Assembly (NCBI GenBank): GCA_030632095.1
Contig: DAOVJU010000076.1
Location: 1-10,224, forward strand
DNA from: Chlorobiota bacterium
Lineage (GTDB): Bacteria; Bacteroidota; Bacteroidia; Bacteroidales; B39-G9
Reading direction: 5' to 3'
Length of the DNA stretch: 10,224 nt
In this document: one piece after another, positions 1 through 6,457 of the stretch
Layout: every line of letters starts with the position of its first letter
Position numbering within the stretch: position 1 is the stretch's first letter
Notes under the pieces: model-generated
Told to the model about the DNA's origin: nothing
The model's database searches: none
The model's input: only the letters and a program-made list of their open reading frames with translations
Translations under genes and position numbers: made by a program

Positions 1-453
1 ATTTCATGGATTATTCTTCTTGCCCTTACTCTTTCATGTTTCTTATTCACATTATCTTCAATTAATATTGGTTTATTGTTTGCCAATATACTTTTAAATT
101 ATGCATTTTTAGCAATTCAATTTTTCTTACTTACATTATATTTTTCTATAAAAAATAAATTGTTTACCAATATTTTTAAGAATTATATAGGAATAGGTGA
201 TTTATTATTCCTGGCTTCTATATCATTTCTTTTCACTCCTATAAATTTTGTCTTTTTTTTAATATCCGGATTTTTACTATCCTTGATTTTTTGCGGTATT
301 AGTTTAATTATCAATAAACCAGCAAAACTGGTAATTCCATTGGCCGGGATAATATCAATATTTTTAGCTATTTTAGTGTTACTGAAAATGTTTTTAGAAA
401 TTGATTTTTTACTTGATGACAGCTACTTTACACAATTAATCTATCAATTATGA
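1..453 (+). CDS. Prepilin peptidase-like membrane protein (A24 family), 5' end missing
   Basis: The reading frame is open from the first base, so the gene starts outside the window; the visible part is 150 codons. It is very hydrophobic, with about four to five membrane segments. A GIGD motif (visible residues 64-67), directly followed by a hydrophobic stretch and later by KPAKLVIPLAG, matches the GxGD aspartate motif and the following 'K...IP' segment of type IV prepilin peptidases. These inner-membrane aspartic proteases cleave the leader of prepilins and pseudopilins. The opening residues ISWIIL resemble the segment just after the first catalytic Asp (D...R.IPN), so that Asp should lie a few codons upstream of the window; this is inference. 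A separate methyltransferase domain cannot be judged from this fragment. The stop overlaps the start of the secretion ATPase by 4 bp (ATGA), implying translational coupling and a shared assembly system. An internal TTG at 76 is not a likely start, because the homologous region begins earlier. Confidence 0.72.
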   Translation: MSWIILLALTLSCFLFTLSSINIGLLFANILLNYAFLAIQFFLLTLYFSIKNKLFTNIFKNYIGIGDLLFLASISFLFTPINFVFFLISGFLLSLIFCGISLIINKPAKLVIPLAGIISIFLAILVLLKMFLEIDFLLDDSYFTQLIYQL

Positions 454-1880
454 CCAATTCAATAGAAATATCAGCTGATATTCAACAACTTATTACTACC
501 GATCAGGCCTGGCATTATTATATTATTCCAAAATCATATTCTAATAAAATTTATGAATTTTATATAGATGATACAAAAAATGTAATAGATACTTCTGAAG
601 AGCTTGAGATGTTATTAGGAGAGTCGATTAAATTAATTCAGGTACCTTCTATAGTAATCCAGAAATCATTAAGTAAATATTACAGAAAAGGTGAAAAATC
701 GAAAACAAAAAAAGATGTATTGCATGGCGATGTTAGCCGGGATGACTTTCTGCTATTTCTAATTAATGAAGCTAATTCAGTAGCCAGCAGTGATATTCAT
801 ATTGAGACATACGAGGAAAAATGCAGGGTAAGATTAAGAATTGATGGGAAACTTGTTGAGCGATATATTCTTAAAAAAGACGAGTATCCGGCCTTGATTA
901 ACAAAATAAAAATTAAATCTAACCTCGACATTGCTGAGAAAAGATTGCCTCAGGATGGTAGAATTTTTTTTACGGAAGGAAACAGTAAATTTGATATCCG
1001 GGTATCGGTATTACCAACTTTATATGGTGAAAAAATTGTTTTGCGCCTTTTAAGTAAAGATGCTACCGAGATAGATATTCGGGAACTCGGATTCAATGAT
1101 AATCAGTTAAAAAATTATCTTGAAGGAATTAAAAAACCACATGGAATAATATTAATAAGTGGTCCAACAGGCTCCGGCAAAACTACTACTTTATATGCCA
1201 CACTAAAAATCCTGAACAAGGAACATACAAACATTCTAACCATTGAAGATCCAATAGAGTATACTTTAGACGGGATTAATCAGGTTCAATTAAAAGAGAA
1301 CATCGGACTTAGTTTTGCTGCAGCTTTACGTACATTCTTAAGGCAAGATCCGGATGTAATAATGTTGGGAGAAATACGGGATAATGAAACTGCCCAAATG
1401 GCTATCAGGGCAGCATTAACAGGTCATTTGGTACTATCTACTGTTCATACCAATTCAGCCTGGGGAACAGTTTCACGCTTGATTGATATGGGAGTTCCAT
1501 CATTTTTACTTGCCAGTACTTTAACTTTATCGGTAGCACAACGTTTGTTTAGAATATTGTGTCCTCATTGTAAAAAAGAAGAAGCATTTGACAAAAGTTA
1601 TTTACCTCCTAACTTCAAAGCGCCTAGAATAGTTAACAAACACTATATACCAACCGGATGCGAACACTGTTTCTATACCGGATATAAAGGCAGAAAGGCT
1701 GTTTATGAAGTGATTCCAATTGATATTGATCTTTCGGAAAATATTAAAGAAAATAATTTTAATATTAATCCGCTTTTAAAACAAAAAGGAATAAAACAAC
1801 TGACAGACGAAGCATTCAACTATTTTGAAAAAGGTATAACAAGCATTGAAGAAATTTATTCTATTTTATTAAGTAATTAA
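450..1880 (+). CDS. Type II secretion / type IV pilus assembly ATPase (GspE/PilB family)
   Basis: A cytoplasmic hexameric ATPase of 476 residues that would power pseudopilus or pilus assembly at the inner membrane. Residues about 17-78 resemble one T2SSE N-terminal (MshEN-like) domain that ends in the usual 'I..ai..yY' helix. The core follows: SDIHIE at 114-119, Walker A GPTGSGKT at 238-245, the Asp box ILTIEDPIEY at 262-271, Walker B DVIMLGEIRD at 302-311, and the His box GHLVLSTVHT at 325-334. Four cysteines in two CxxC pairs (371/374 and 404/407) form the zinc tetracysteine motif of GspE/PilB, which PilT retraction ATPases lack. At 476 residues it is close to GspE length and shorter than typical PilB, because only one N-terminal subdomain is present. 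The ATG lies inside the preceding peptidase stop (4-bp overlap). All catalytic motifs are intact. The family call is secure; whether it serves secretion, a pilus or DNA uptake is open. Confidence 0.95.
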   Translation: MTNSIEISADIQQLITTDQAWHYYIIPKSYSNKIYEFYIDDTKNVIDTSEELEMLLGESIKLIQVPSIVIQKSLSKYYRKGEKSKTKKDVLHGDVSRDDFLLFLINEANSVASSDIHIETYEEKCRVRLRIDGKLVERYILKKDEYPALINKIKIKSNLDIAEKRLPQDGRIFFTEGNSKFDIRVSVLPTLYGEKIVLRLLSKDATEIDIRELGFNDNQLKNYLEGIKKPHGIILISGPTGSGKTTTLYATLKILNKEHTNILTIEDPIEYTLDGINQVQLKENIGLSFAAALRTFLRQDPDVIMLGEIRDNETAQMAIRAALTGHLVLSTVHTNSAWGTVSRLIDMGVPSFLLASTLTLSVAQRLFRILCPHCKKEEAFDKSYLPPNFKAPRIVNKHYIPTGCEHCFYTGYKGRKAVYEVIPIDIDLSENIKENNFNINPLLKQKGIKQLTDEAFNYFEKGITSIEEIYSILLSN

Positions 1881-1899
1881 AATGGCTTTTTATTATTTG

Positions 1900-1973
1900 T
1901 GACTCCGGAGGAATTCGAATCCCCAACCTCCTGATCCGTAGTCAGGTGCACTATCCAGTTATGCTACGGAGCC
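1900..1973 (-). tRNA. tRNA-Arg (anticodon ACG)
   Basis: Read on the minus strand, this 74-nt segment folds into a complete cloverleaf. The acceptor stem is GGCTCCG/CGGAGTC with one G-U pair. The D stem is GCAT/GTGC, with GG in the D loop. The anticodon stem CCTGA/TCAGG encloses the loop CTACGGA, which gives anticodon ACG. The variable loop is five bases, and the T stem GGGGA/TCCTC encloses TTCGAAT. The discriminator is A. The 3' CCA is not encoded: the bases after the discriminator are CAA. In bacteria the first anticodon base A of this tRNA is normally deaminated to inosine by TadA so that it reads CGU, CGC and CGA. It faces the secretion ATPase gene, with only 19 bp between them. Confidence 0.96.
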
Positions 1974-1983
1974 ATTTGGTGTG

Positions 1984-2011
1984 CAAATATACTTATTCTT
2001 TTAACAAACAA
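1984..2011 (-). promoter_or_regulatory. Bacteroidota-type promoter of the tRNA-Arg gene
   Basis: On the minus strand an exact -7 box TATATTTG (1984-1991) lies 17 bp downstream of a TTG (2009-2011). This matches the Bacteroidota consensus TTG-N17-23-TAnnTTTG. A start site a few bases after the box would leave a leader of only about five bases before the mature tRNA 5' end at 1973. Both elements are seen directly; their use is inferred. Confidence 0.7.
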
Positions 2012-2124
2012 TTATAACTTTTGAGAATTCATACTTAAGCCCAATGATTTTTTGTAACTTGCATGAAAAAGATATAAAAATGAAACATCCATGCACTATT
2101 GTATACACAATGAGATGACAATAA

Positions 2125-2142
2125 TTCCGATAGCTATCGGGA
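2125..2142. repeat. Perfect palindrome CCGATAGCTATCGG
   Basis: Bases 2127-2140 form a perfect 14-bp palindrome. It extends as RNA by a U-G and a U-A pair to 2125-2142. Being fully self-complementary without a loop, it looks more like a protein-binding site or a dispersed palindromic repeat than a terminator, and no T tract follows. It lies just upstream of the weak promoter candidate of the lipoprotein gene. I find no second perfect copy in this window. Confidence 0.55.
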
Positions 2143-2220
2143 GGTATTGAAAAACAAAAGTCTCAATTCAAGTAAATTTTTAATCAAATATATATCAGTT
2201 AATTAAAAAAATTTAGATAC

Positions 2221-3141
2221 ATGAATAATCTGGTTTATCTTATTGTAGCTGTGATAATATTTTCTACTTCCTGTGTGCAAGACACAAAAAAGTCGAAAAA
2301 TTTAAAGTATTTCATTAATAATGAATGGTATAACGACGGAAAAACCTTTTTTAAGAATGATTCCTTTATCTCGCCAAAATATTTTGACAATAATCTTCAA
2401 AAAATGGTTGGTGACACTGCATTCAAATTCATCTTAACTGACTCAACCATACAAGTAAAAAGAATAAAAGAGGTTGGGTATTATAACACAAATAGAGAGT
2501 TTATTTTCACGAATGATACCTTAATTGTTGATACCATTTTATATGATTTAAAGTATATAAATAAAGTACCGAAACTCATAATATATTTATCCGATTTCCC
2601 ATTAATTTGTACTAGCAGGAACAAAGGGCTAAAGATCGAAGAAACTAGTAATTTCAAATACATTAGTTTTTTAATAGCTAATTATACAATAGGTGATCAA
2701 ATTGACCGGTCTGCAATAAAAACAAGAGGTATTTATAACTATAAGAATTATTCCATTGAAGATTGCGAATATATTGCTAACAAGAAGATTACTTTTAAAA
2801 TAATTGGATTCAATCATATTTATGCGATTGAACGAAAGAATATACCGGATTTTAGATTGGATGATATAATAAAAGTAGTTACTGCAAAATTAAATCAGGA
2901 ACCGGAATATAGCCCGATGCAAAAATGGACAAAAAATTCAGAATATGAATATGAATTTTACCAATGGTCTAAAAATGGAATAAGAATAATACTCTCTAAA
3001 AGTAAATATATAGGTAATGAATCATATAAAAATTTATTTAATAATGATGACTGGACATTATATTACGACGATGATGTACAAAAGATAATTCTTATCGAAA
3101 CATATAAAAACAGCGCTCCAAGATCTATTATCATAAAATAA
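2221..3141 (+). CDS. Putative lipoprotein of unknown function
   Basis: The product has 306 residues. Residues 1-17 form a short hydrophobic signal peptide ending in STSC, with Cys18 as the likely lipidation site of signal peptidase II; the N-region has no Lys or Arg, which is slightly unusual. The residues after Cys18 (VQDTKKS) lack the run of acidic residues that directs Bacteroidota lipoproteins to the cell surface, so a periplasm-facing location is more likely, though unproven. The mature part contains no motif I recognise. Residues about 30-130 (NEWYNDGKTFF... through VPKLIIYLSD) alternate like beta strands and loosely resemble small lipocalin-like Bacteroidota lipoproteins. The remainder is rich in Tyr, Asn, Asp and Lys. 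It stands alone between the tRNA and the glycosyltransferase block, with its own terminator-like sequence behind it. The reading frame is long and lysine-rich with a clear signal peptide, so it is a real gene. Confidence 0.82.
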   Translation: MNNLVYLIVAVIIFSTSCVQDTKKSKNLKYFINNEWYNDGKTFFKNDSFISPKYFDNNLQKMVGDTAFKFILTDSTIQVKRIKEVGYYNTNREFIFTNDTLIVDTILYDLKYINKVPKLIIYLSDFPLICTSRNKGLKIEETSNFKYISFLIANYTIGDQIDRSAIKTRGIYNYKNYSIEDCEYIANKKITFKIIGFNHIYAIERKNIPDFRLDDIIKVVTAKLNQEPEYSPMQKWTKNSEYEYEFYQWSKNGIRIILSKSKYIGNESYKNLFNNDDWTLYYDDDVQKIILIETYKNSAPRSIIIK

Positions 3142-3172
3142 GGAGTAAGATCAATAAAACTTATTTTTTTTT
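3135..3172 (+). terminator. Weak intrinsic terminator candidate after the lipoprotein gene
   Basis: An 8-bp perfect inverted repeat (AAAATAAG at 3135-3142, CTTATTTT at 3160-3167) overlaps the stop codon and runs into a T tract that ends at 3172. The stem contains only one G-C pair and the loop is 17 bases, so the hairpin is weak. The position right behind the gene and the T run favour it. Confidence 0.35.
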
Positions 3173-3200
3173 CATTTTACTAATCACTCAGGAATTATAA

Positions 3201-3208
3201 TAAATTTG
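3201..3208 (+). promoter_or_regulatory. -7 box (TAAATTTG) upstream of the GT39 gene
   Basis: The box matches the Bacteroidota -7 consensus TAnnTTTG exactly and lies 34 bp before the ATG. No TTG is found at the expected -33 distance, only T-rich sequence (TTTTAC at 3175-3180). The call therefore rests on one element and its position. Confidence 0.45.
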
Positions 3209-3242
3209 TGCAGTTATAATTTGAATGAAAATGCATATCTAA

Positions 3243-5183
3243 ATGGGAGTTTCAAAAATCAACAAAATTATTTATTGGTTTTTATCAATTGTTGTTCTGT
3301 CTATCGGAAGTTTTTTAATTATTGAAGATTTCGACAAAGAACAAATAAAAATTTGGGATGAGGCAAGCAGTGCAAAGAATGCAATAGATATGCTTAGGAA
3401 TGGTTCTTTATTAGCGCAGTATGATGATGGTATACCTGTAAGGGACGATTATAAACCGCCACTTACATTGTGGTTTAAAATGATTTGCTATAAGCTTTTT
3501 GGCATTAATGAATTTTCAGTGCGCTTGCCATCAATCATTGCCTCATTACTTACGATGTTTTTGTTATGGTACTTTGGATTTTTTATACTTAAAAAACCTG
3601 AACTGGGTATATTATCAGCATTATTATTAATAAGTTCAAGAGGTTTTGTTGGTTATCATGTTTCCCGGAATGGTGACCCTGATGCTGTATTGGTTTTTTT
3701 TGTCACCGGTGCTGTTTTATCATTCTTTTTGTTAATAACCAATTATCCTAAATCAAGAAATAAATACCTGCTTTTTTTTGGATCTTTTGTATTACTTTCC
3801 ATCTATACAAAAAGTATTATGGGAATAGCCCCTTTTGCCGGAATTGCTTTATATGCTATTTTGATTAAGAAGGGAAGAAAATTGATAATGGATTATCGGT
3901 TTATAGTAACATTGTTTATAATTTTTGCTGTTACATCACTATACTATATTGCCCGTGAAATAATAGATCCCGGATATTTCAAGGGGGTTTTAAAATATGA
4001 AATATTTTCATTTAAAGATTATCCGGGAGGTAAACTAAAACATCCTGAGTTTTCGTTTTATTTCAACTATTTATTATCGGAGAGTTTCAGGCCATTCTTC
4101 TATACTGTTCCACTATTTTTAACCGCATTTTTTCTCCCTAAAGAAAGCATCCTTAAAAAACTGATTCTTTATAGCTTACTGGGAGCCACTGTTTTTCTGC
4201 TGGGAATGTCTTTGTCTAAAATGAAAAATGAATGGTATATATCACCAATTTATCCATATCTATGCATTTTAACTGCATCAAGTATACTGGGCTTACAAAC
4301 AATTGTATCTAAGCTACTGAATCACAGATTCATGGTTTTTTACAATATCATAATCTATTTAATGATTGCATATTTAGTTGTAAAACCGGTTAAGATAATT
4401 CATAAGGCAAATCATAAATACGAAAATAATAATACGTACGGGTATGAAAGAGAAGGAAAGTTTTTAAGAGATATTAAATATAAAAATCCGGGATATTATA
4501 ACTTCACTATAACTTCTCAGCAACAGCGACAACTAAAGTTTTATACTAAAAAGTTTAATTATGAGGATGGAACTAAGTCGAAAATTTATAGAACATTACA
4601 AGAAAATCATGTTGGCGATACCTTACTAATATGTGATAACAAGCAGTTAAGAAAGGTTTATTTTGATTACAAATTTGAAATATTGTTATCGGATGAGTAT
4701 TGTAAACTTTTCAGAATTATAGAATTCAAACCAGTTAGCTGCTTTGATACAATATTTTGCAATTCTGAAATTTTAAACTCAAAAGGAGAACTATTGGCCT
4801 TGAATAAAGATACATCATTAACTTTTTATAATAGCGGGTTAACAAGTAAACATAGTTTTTCCGGCAACAGCTCTTTATTGACAAATGAAAGGGAACCCTT
4901 AGCGTTTAATGTTGAGATAGATTTAAATAATGATATGGATATTATTGTAGCAAAAGTCTGGAGACAAAAAGACAGCAATAATGGATTTCTTATAATTCAA
5001 TCTTCGGATCCAAAGTTTTTTACAAAATCACAAAAAATAATTAATACAAAAGGAGAATGGGAACAAATCGAAAATGTATATTATATACCAAAGGGAAGTT
5101 CCGGTTTGAAAATTAAGATATACGTATGGAACGACAGCAAAAATGAAATATGCTTTGATGACCTGGAAATCATCATTGCTTAA
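3243..5183 (+). CDS. GT39/ArnT-like membrane glycosyltransferase with C-terminal beta-rich extension
   Basis: The product has 646 residues. The first 385 or so resemble the ArnT/PMT family, integral membrane enzymes that transfer a sugar from a polyprenyl phosphate to an acceptor on the periplasmic face. Seen are the first helix (10-27); the first-loop acidic pair in IWDEASSAKNA (Asp39, Glu40), the family's catalytic region; KPPLTLWFKMICYKLFGINEFSVRLPS at 71-97 (family form KPPL..W......fG..e...RLP); RNGDPDA at 142-148; and SLSKMKNEWYISPIYPYL at 323-340. Residues about 405-493 form a soluble alpha/beta segment like the periplasmic domain of ArnT. Residues about 500-646 are an additional beta-rich region (GKxS-like HSFSGNSSLL, WEQIENVYYIP, IKIYVWN, CFDDLEI) resembling carbohydrate-binding-module-like jelly rolls. 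A short in-frame peptide, MKMHI, ends with TAA directly before this ATG, so the start cannot lie further upstream. The donor and acceptor are not known. Confidence 0.88.
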   Translation: MGVSKINKIIYWFLSIVVLSIGSFLIIEDFDKEQIKIWDEASSAKNAIDMLRNGSLLAQYDDGIPVRDDYKPPLTLWFKMICYKLFGINEFSVRLPSIIASLLTMFLLWYFGFFILKKPELGILSALLLISSRGFVGYHVSRNGDPDAVLVFFVTGAVLSFFLLITNYPKSRNKYLLFFGSFVLLSIYTKSIMGIAPFAGIALYAILIKKGRKLIMDYRFIVTLFIIFAVTSLYYIAREIIDPGYFKGVLKYEIFSFKDYPGGKLKHPEFSFYFNYLLSESFRPFFYTVPLFLTAFFLPKESILKKLILYSLLGATVFLLGMSLSKMKNEWYISPIYPYLCILTASSILGLQTIVSKLLNHRFMVFYNIIIYLMIAYLVVKPVKIIHKANHKYENNNTYGYEREGKFLRDIKYKNPGYYNFTITSQQQRQLKFYTKKFNYEDGTKSKIYRTLQENHVGDTLLICDNKQLRKVYFDYKFEILLSDEYCKLFRIIEFKPVSCFDTIFCNSEILNSKGELLALNKDTSLTFYNSGLTSKHSFSGNSSLLTNEREPLAFNVEIDLNNDMDIIVAKVWRQKDSNNGFLIIQSSDPKFFTKSQKIINTKGEWEQIENVYYIPKGSSGLKIKIYVWNDSKNEICFDDLEIIIA

Positions 5184-5219
5184 TTTAATTTTTTAAACTT
5201 TCATTATTACTCGCATTGC

Positions 5220-5240
5220 TCATGAGAACTTTTCTCATGA
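5220..5240. repeat. 9-bp inverted repeat, possible operator
   Basis: Arms TCATGAGAA and TTCTCATGA form a perfect 9-bp stem around the loop CTT. No T tract follows on either strand, so it does not look like an intrinsic terminator. It sits about 35 bp upstream of the -7 box at 5275, a typical place for an activator or regulator site. Confidence 0.45.
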
Positions 5241-5274
5241 CTAAAGGAAGTAATAGTTCACAGCTACCATGCCC

Positions 5275-5282
5275 TATATTTG
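5275..5282 (+). promoter_or_regulatory. -7 box (TATATTTG) upstream of the GT2 operon
   Basis: The box matches the Bacteroidota -7 consensus exactly; a second match, TATTTTTG, lies at 5330-5337. A -33 TTG is missing from both, so promoter strength may be low or depend on an activator, and the choice between them is open. Confidence 0.4.
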
Positions 5283-5362
5283 TGAATCACGAAATGTTCA
5301 GCAAAGCTAATTATTCGGATTAAAATTTCTATTTTTGTTGGAACATACTAATAATTATTAAT

Positions 5363-6454
5363 ATGCTGAATAACAGAACTATTGCAGTTGTAGTACCCGC
5401 TTATAATGAAGAAAAGCAAATAGGAATGGTGATAGAAACCATGCCCGATTTTGTAGATAGAATTATTATTGTAAACGATTATTCAAAAGATGGAACAGCA
5501 GATATTGTTTTATCATATCAGGATAAATTCGAGAAAAAATCAATAAAGAAAGAACCAAAGAAAAACATCATTGAAAGTATTTATAGTAAAGCAGATAAGC
5601 TAATAGAAGAGTGGAACAGAAAAGAGATTGATTATTTTGTTCCGTCAGAAATAATTTGCCAGGATGAAAATGAACGTATTGTATTGATCAATTTACTAAA
5701 GAACGCAGGTGTTGGCAGTGCCATTGCAAGGGGTTATAAATGGGCTAAAGATGCCGAAATTGATTGTACAGCCGTAATGGCAGGAGATGGGCAAATGGAT
5801 CCGGCAGAACTTGAAGATATTTGTTTGCCCGTTATAAATGACGGAATAGACTATGTTAAAGGTAACCGGCTAATACATAAAAGTGCAAAAGCACTCATTC
5901 CAAGAACAAGGTTTTTCGGGAATTCAATTTTATCAATATTAACAAAAATAGCTTCAGGGTATTGGCATATTTCTGATACACAAACAGGTTATACTGCAAT
6001 CTCACTTAATGCACTTAATTTGCTTGAATTATACAAAATTTATCCAAGATATGGTATGCCAAACGATATGCTTGTAAAACTAAACATTGCTAATTGCACG
6101 TTAAAGGAATTAACAATTAAACCCGTGTATAATATTGGTGAACAATCAAAAATGAAAATATTTATAGTAATACCTAAAATTTCATGCTTATTGATTAAAA
6201 GCTTTTTTAAAAGGATTTGGAAAAAGTATTTTTTACGTAGTTTCCACCCAATGTTTATTTTATATCATTTTGGCATAATTTTAATTATAGTTTCAATACC
6301 TTTTGGTCTAAAAATACTGATAAAAATTTTTAATGGGATTGATGCCAACCCGGTTACTGTTCTGGCATTTATATTTCTTTTTATAAGTGGTTTTCAGAGT
6401 TTGCTATTTGCAATGTGGATGGACATTCAAGATAATGAAAGGTTAAATAAATAA
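5363..6454 (+). CDS. GT2 glycosyltransferase (DPM1/DPG-synthase-like) with two C-terminal membrane helices
   Basis: The product has 363 residues. The N-terminal GT-A fold shows VVVPAYNEE (9-17), IIIVNDYSKDGTAD (35-47), the acidic metal/nucleotide motif VMAGDGQMDP (138-147), VKGNRL (165-170), RTRFFGNSILS (181-191) and SDTQTGYTAIS (204-214). These are hallmarks of the polyprenyl-phosphate sugar synthase branch of GT2, which transfers a sugar from a nucleotide donor to a lipid phosphate on the cytoplasmic side. Two hydrophobic helices (about 297-318 and 330-352) anchor the C-terminus. Between DKF (about 54-56) and ERIVLIN (104-110) lies an insert of roughly 50 residues, rich in Lys and Glu, that shorter DPM1-type enzymes lack. 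The gene is first in a tight operon; the next start is 3 bp after its stop. The sugar and the exact carrier cannot be read from the sequence. Confidence 0.9.
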   Translation: MLNNRTIAVVVPAYNEEKQIGMVIETMPDFVDRIIIVNDYSKDGTADIVLSYQDKFEKKSIKKEPKKNIIESIYSKADKLIEEWNRKEIDYFVPSEIICQDENERIVLINLLKNAGVGSAIARGYKWAKDAEIDCTAVMAGDGQMDPAELEDICLPVINDGIDYVKGNRLIHKSAKALIPRTRFFGNSILSILTKIASGYWHISDTQTGYTAISLNALNLLELYKIYPRYGMPNDMLVKLNIANCTLKELTIKPVYNIGEQSKMKIFIVIPKISCLLIKSFFKRIWKKYFLRSFHPMFILYHFGIILIIVSIPFGLKILIKIFNGIDANPVTVLAFIFLFISGFQSLLFAMWMDIQDNERLNK

Positions 6455-6457
6455 AAA

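Larger units (their letters stand above)
1974..2220. other. Intergenic region between tRNA and lipoprotein gene
   Basis: This stretch has no convincing gene. Its left end carries the tRNA promoter. It contains a small imperfect inverted repeat, ATTGT-ATAC-ACAAT (2098-2111), and the perfect palindrome at 2127-2140, which is listed separately. A weak candidate promoter for the lipoprotein gene is TTG (2147-2149), a 23-bp spacer, then TAAATTTT (2173-2180). That box differs from TAnnTTTG in its last base and would give a leader of about 35 nt. The sequence just before the ATG at 2221 is A/T-rich without a Shine-Dalgarno motif, as is usual for this phylum. Confidence 0.4.
5184..5362. other. Intergenic region with operator-like repeat and two -7 boxes
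   Basis: This 179-bp gap separates the GT39 gene from the GT2 operon and holds no gene. It carries a 9-bp inverted repeat (5220-5240, listed separately) and two exact TAnnTTTG boxes: TATATTTG at 5275-5282 and TATTTTTG at 5330-5337. Neither has a TTG at the usual -33 spacing. The first would give a leader of about 75 nt, the second about 20 nt. The presence of -7 boxes suggests the GT2 operon can be transcribed separately from the GT39 gene. Confidence 0.45.

Noticed and set aside
1900..1920. tRNA 3' end as an attachment site for an integrated element
   Set aside because: I find no direct repeat of the tRNA 3' end in the window and no integrase; the short match TTCGAATC near 6885 is too small.
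2055..2062. TAACTTGC as a promoter for the lipoprotein gene
   Set aside because: It is an imperfect -7 match, no TTG lies at suitable spacing, and it is far from the start codon.
2080..2118. Small frame beginning MKHPC between the tRNA and the lipoprotein gene
   Set aside because: Only 12 codons before a stop, with no supporting context.
2481..2663. Minus-strand open frame inside the lipoprotein gene
   Set aside because: It lies wholly within a longer gene with a signal peptide; the translation resembles no family and has no promoter or start context.
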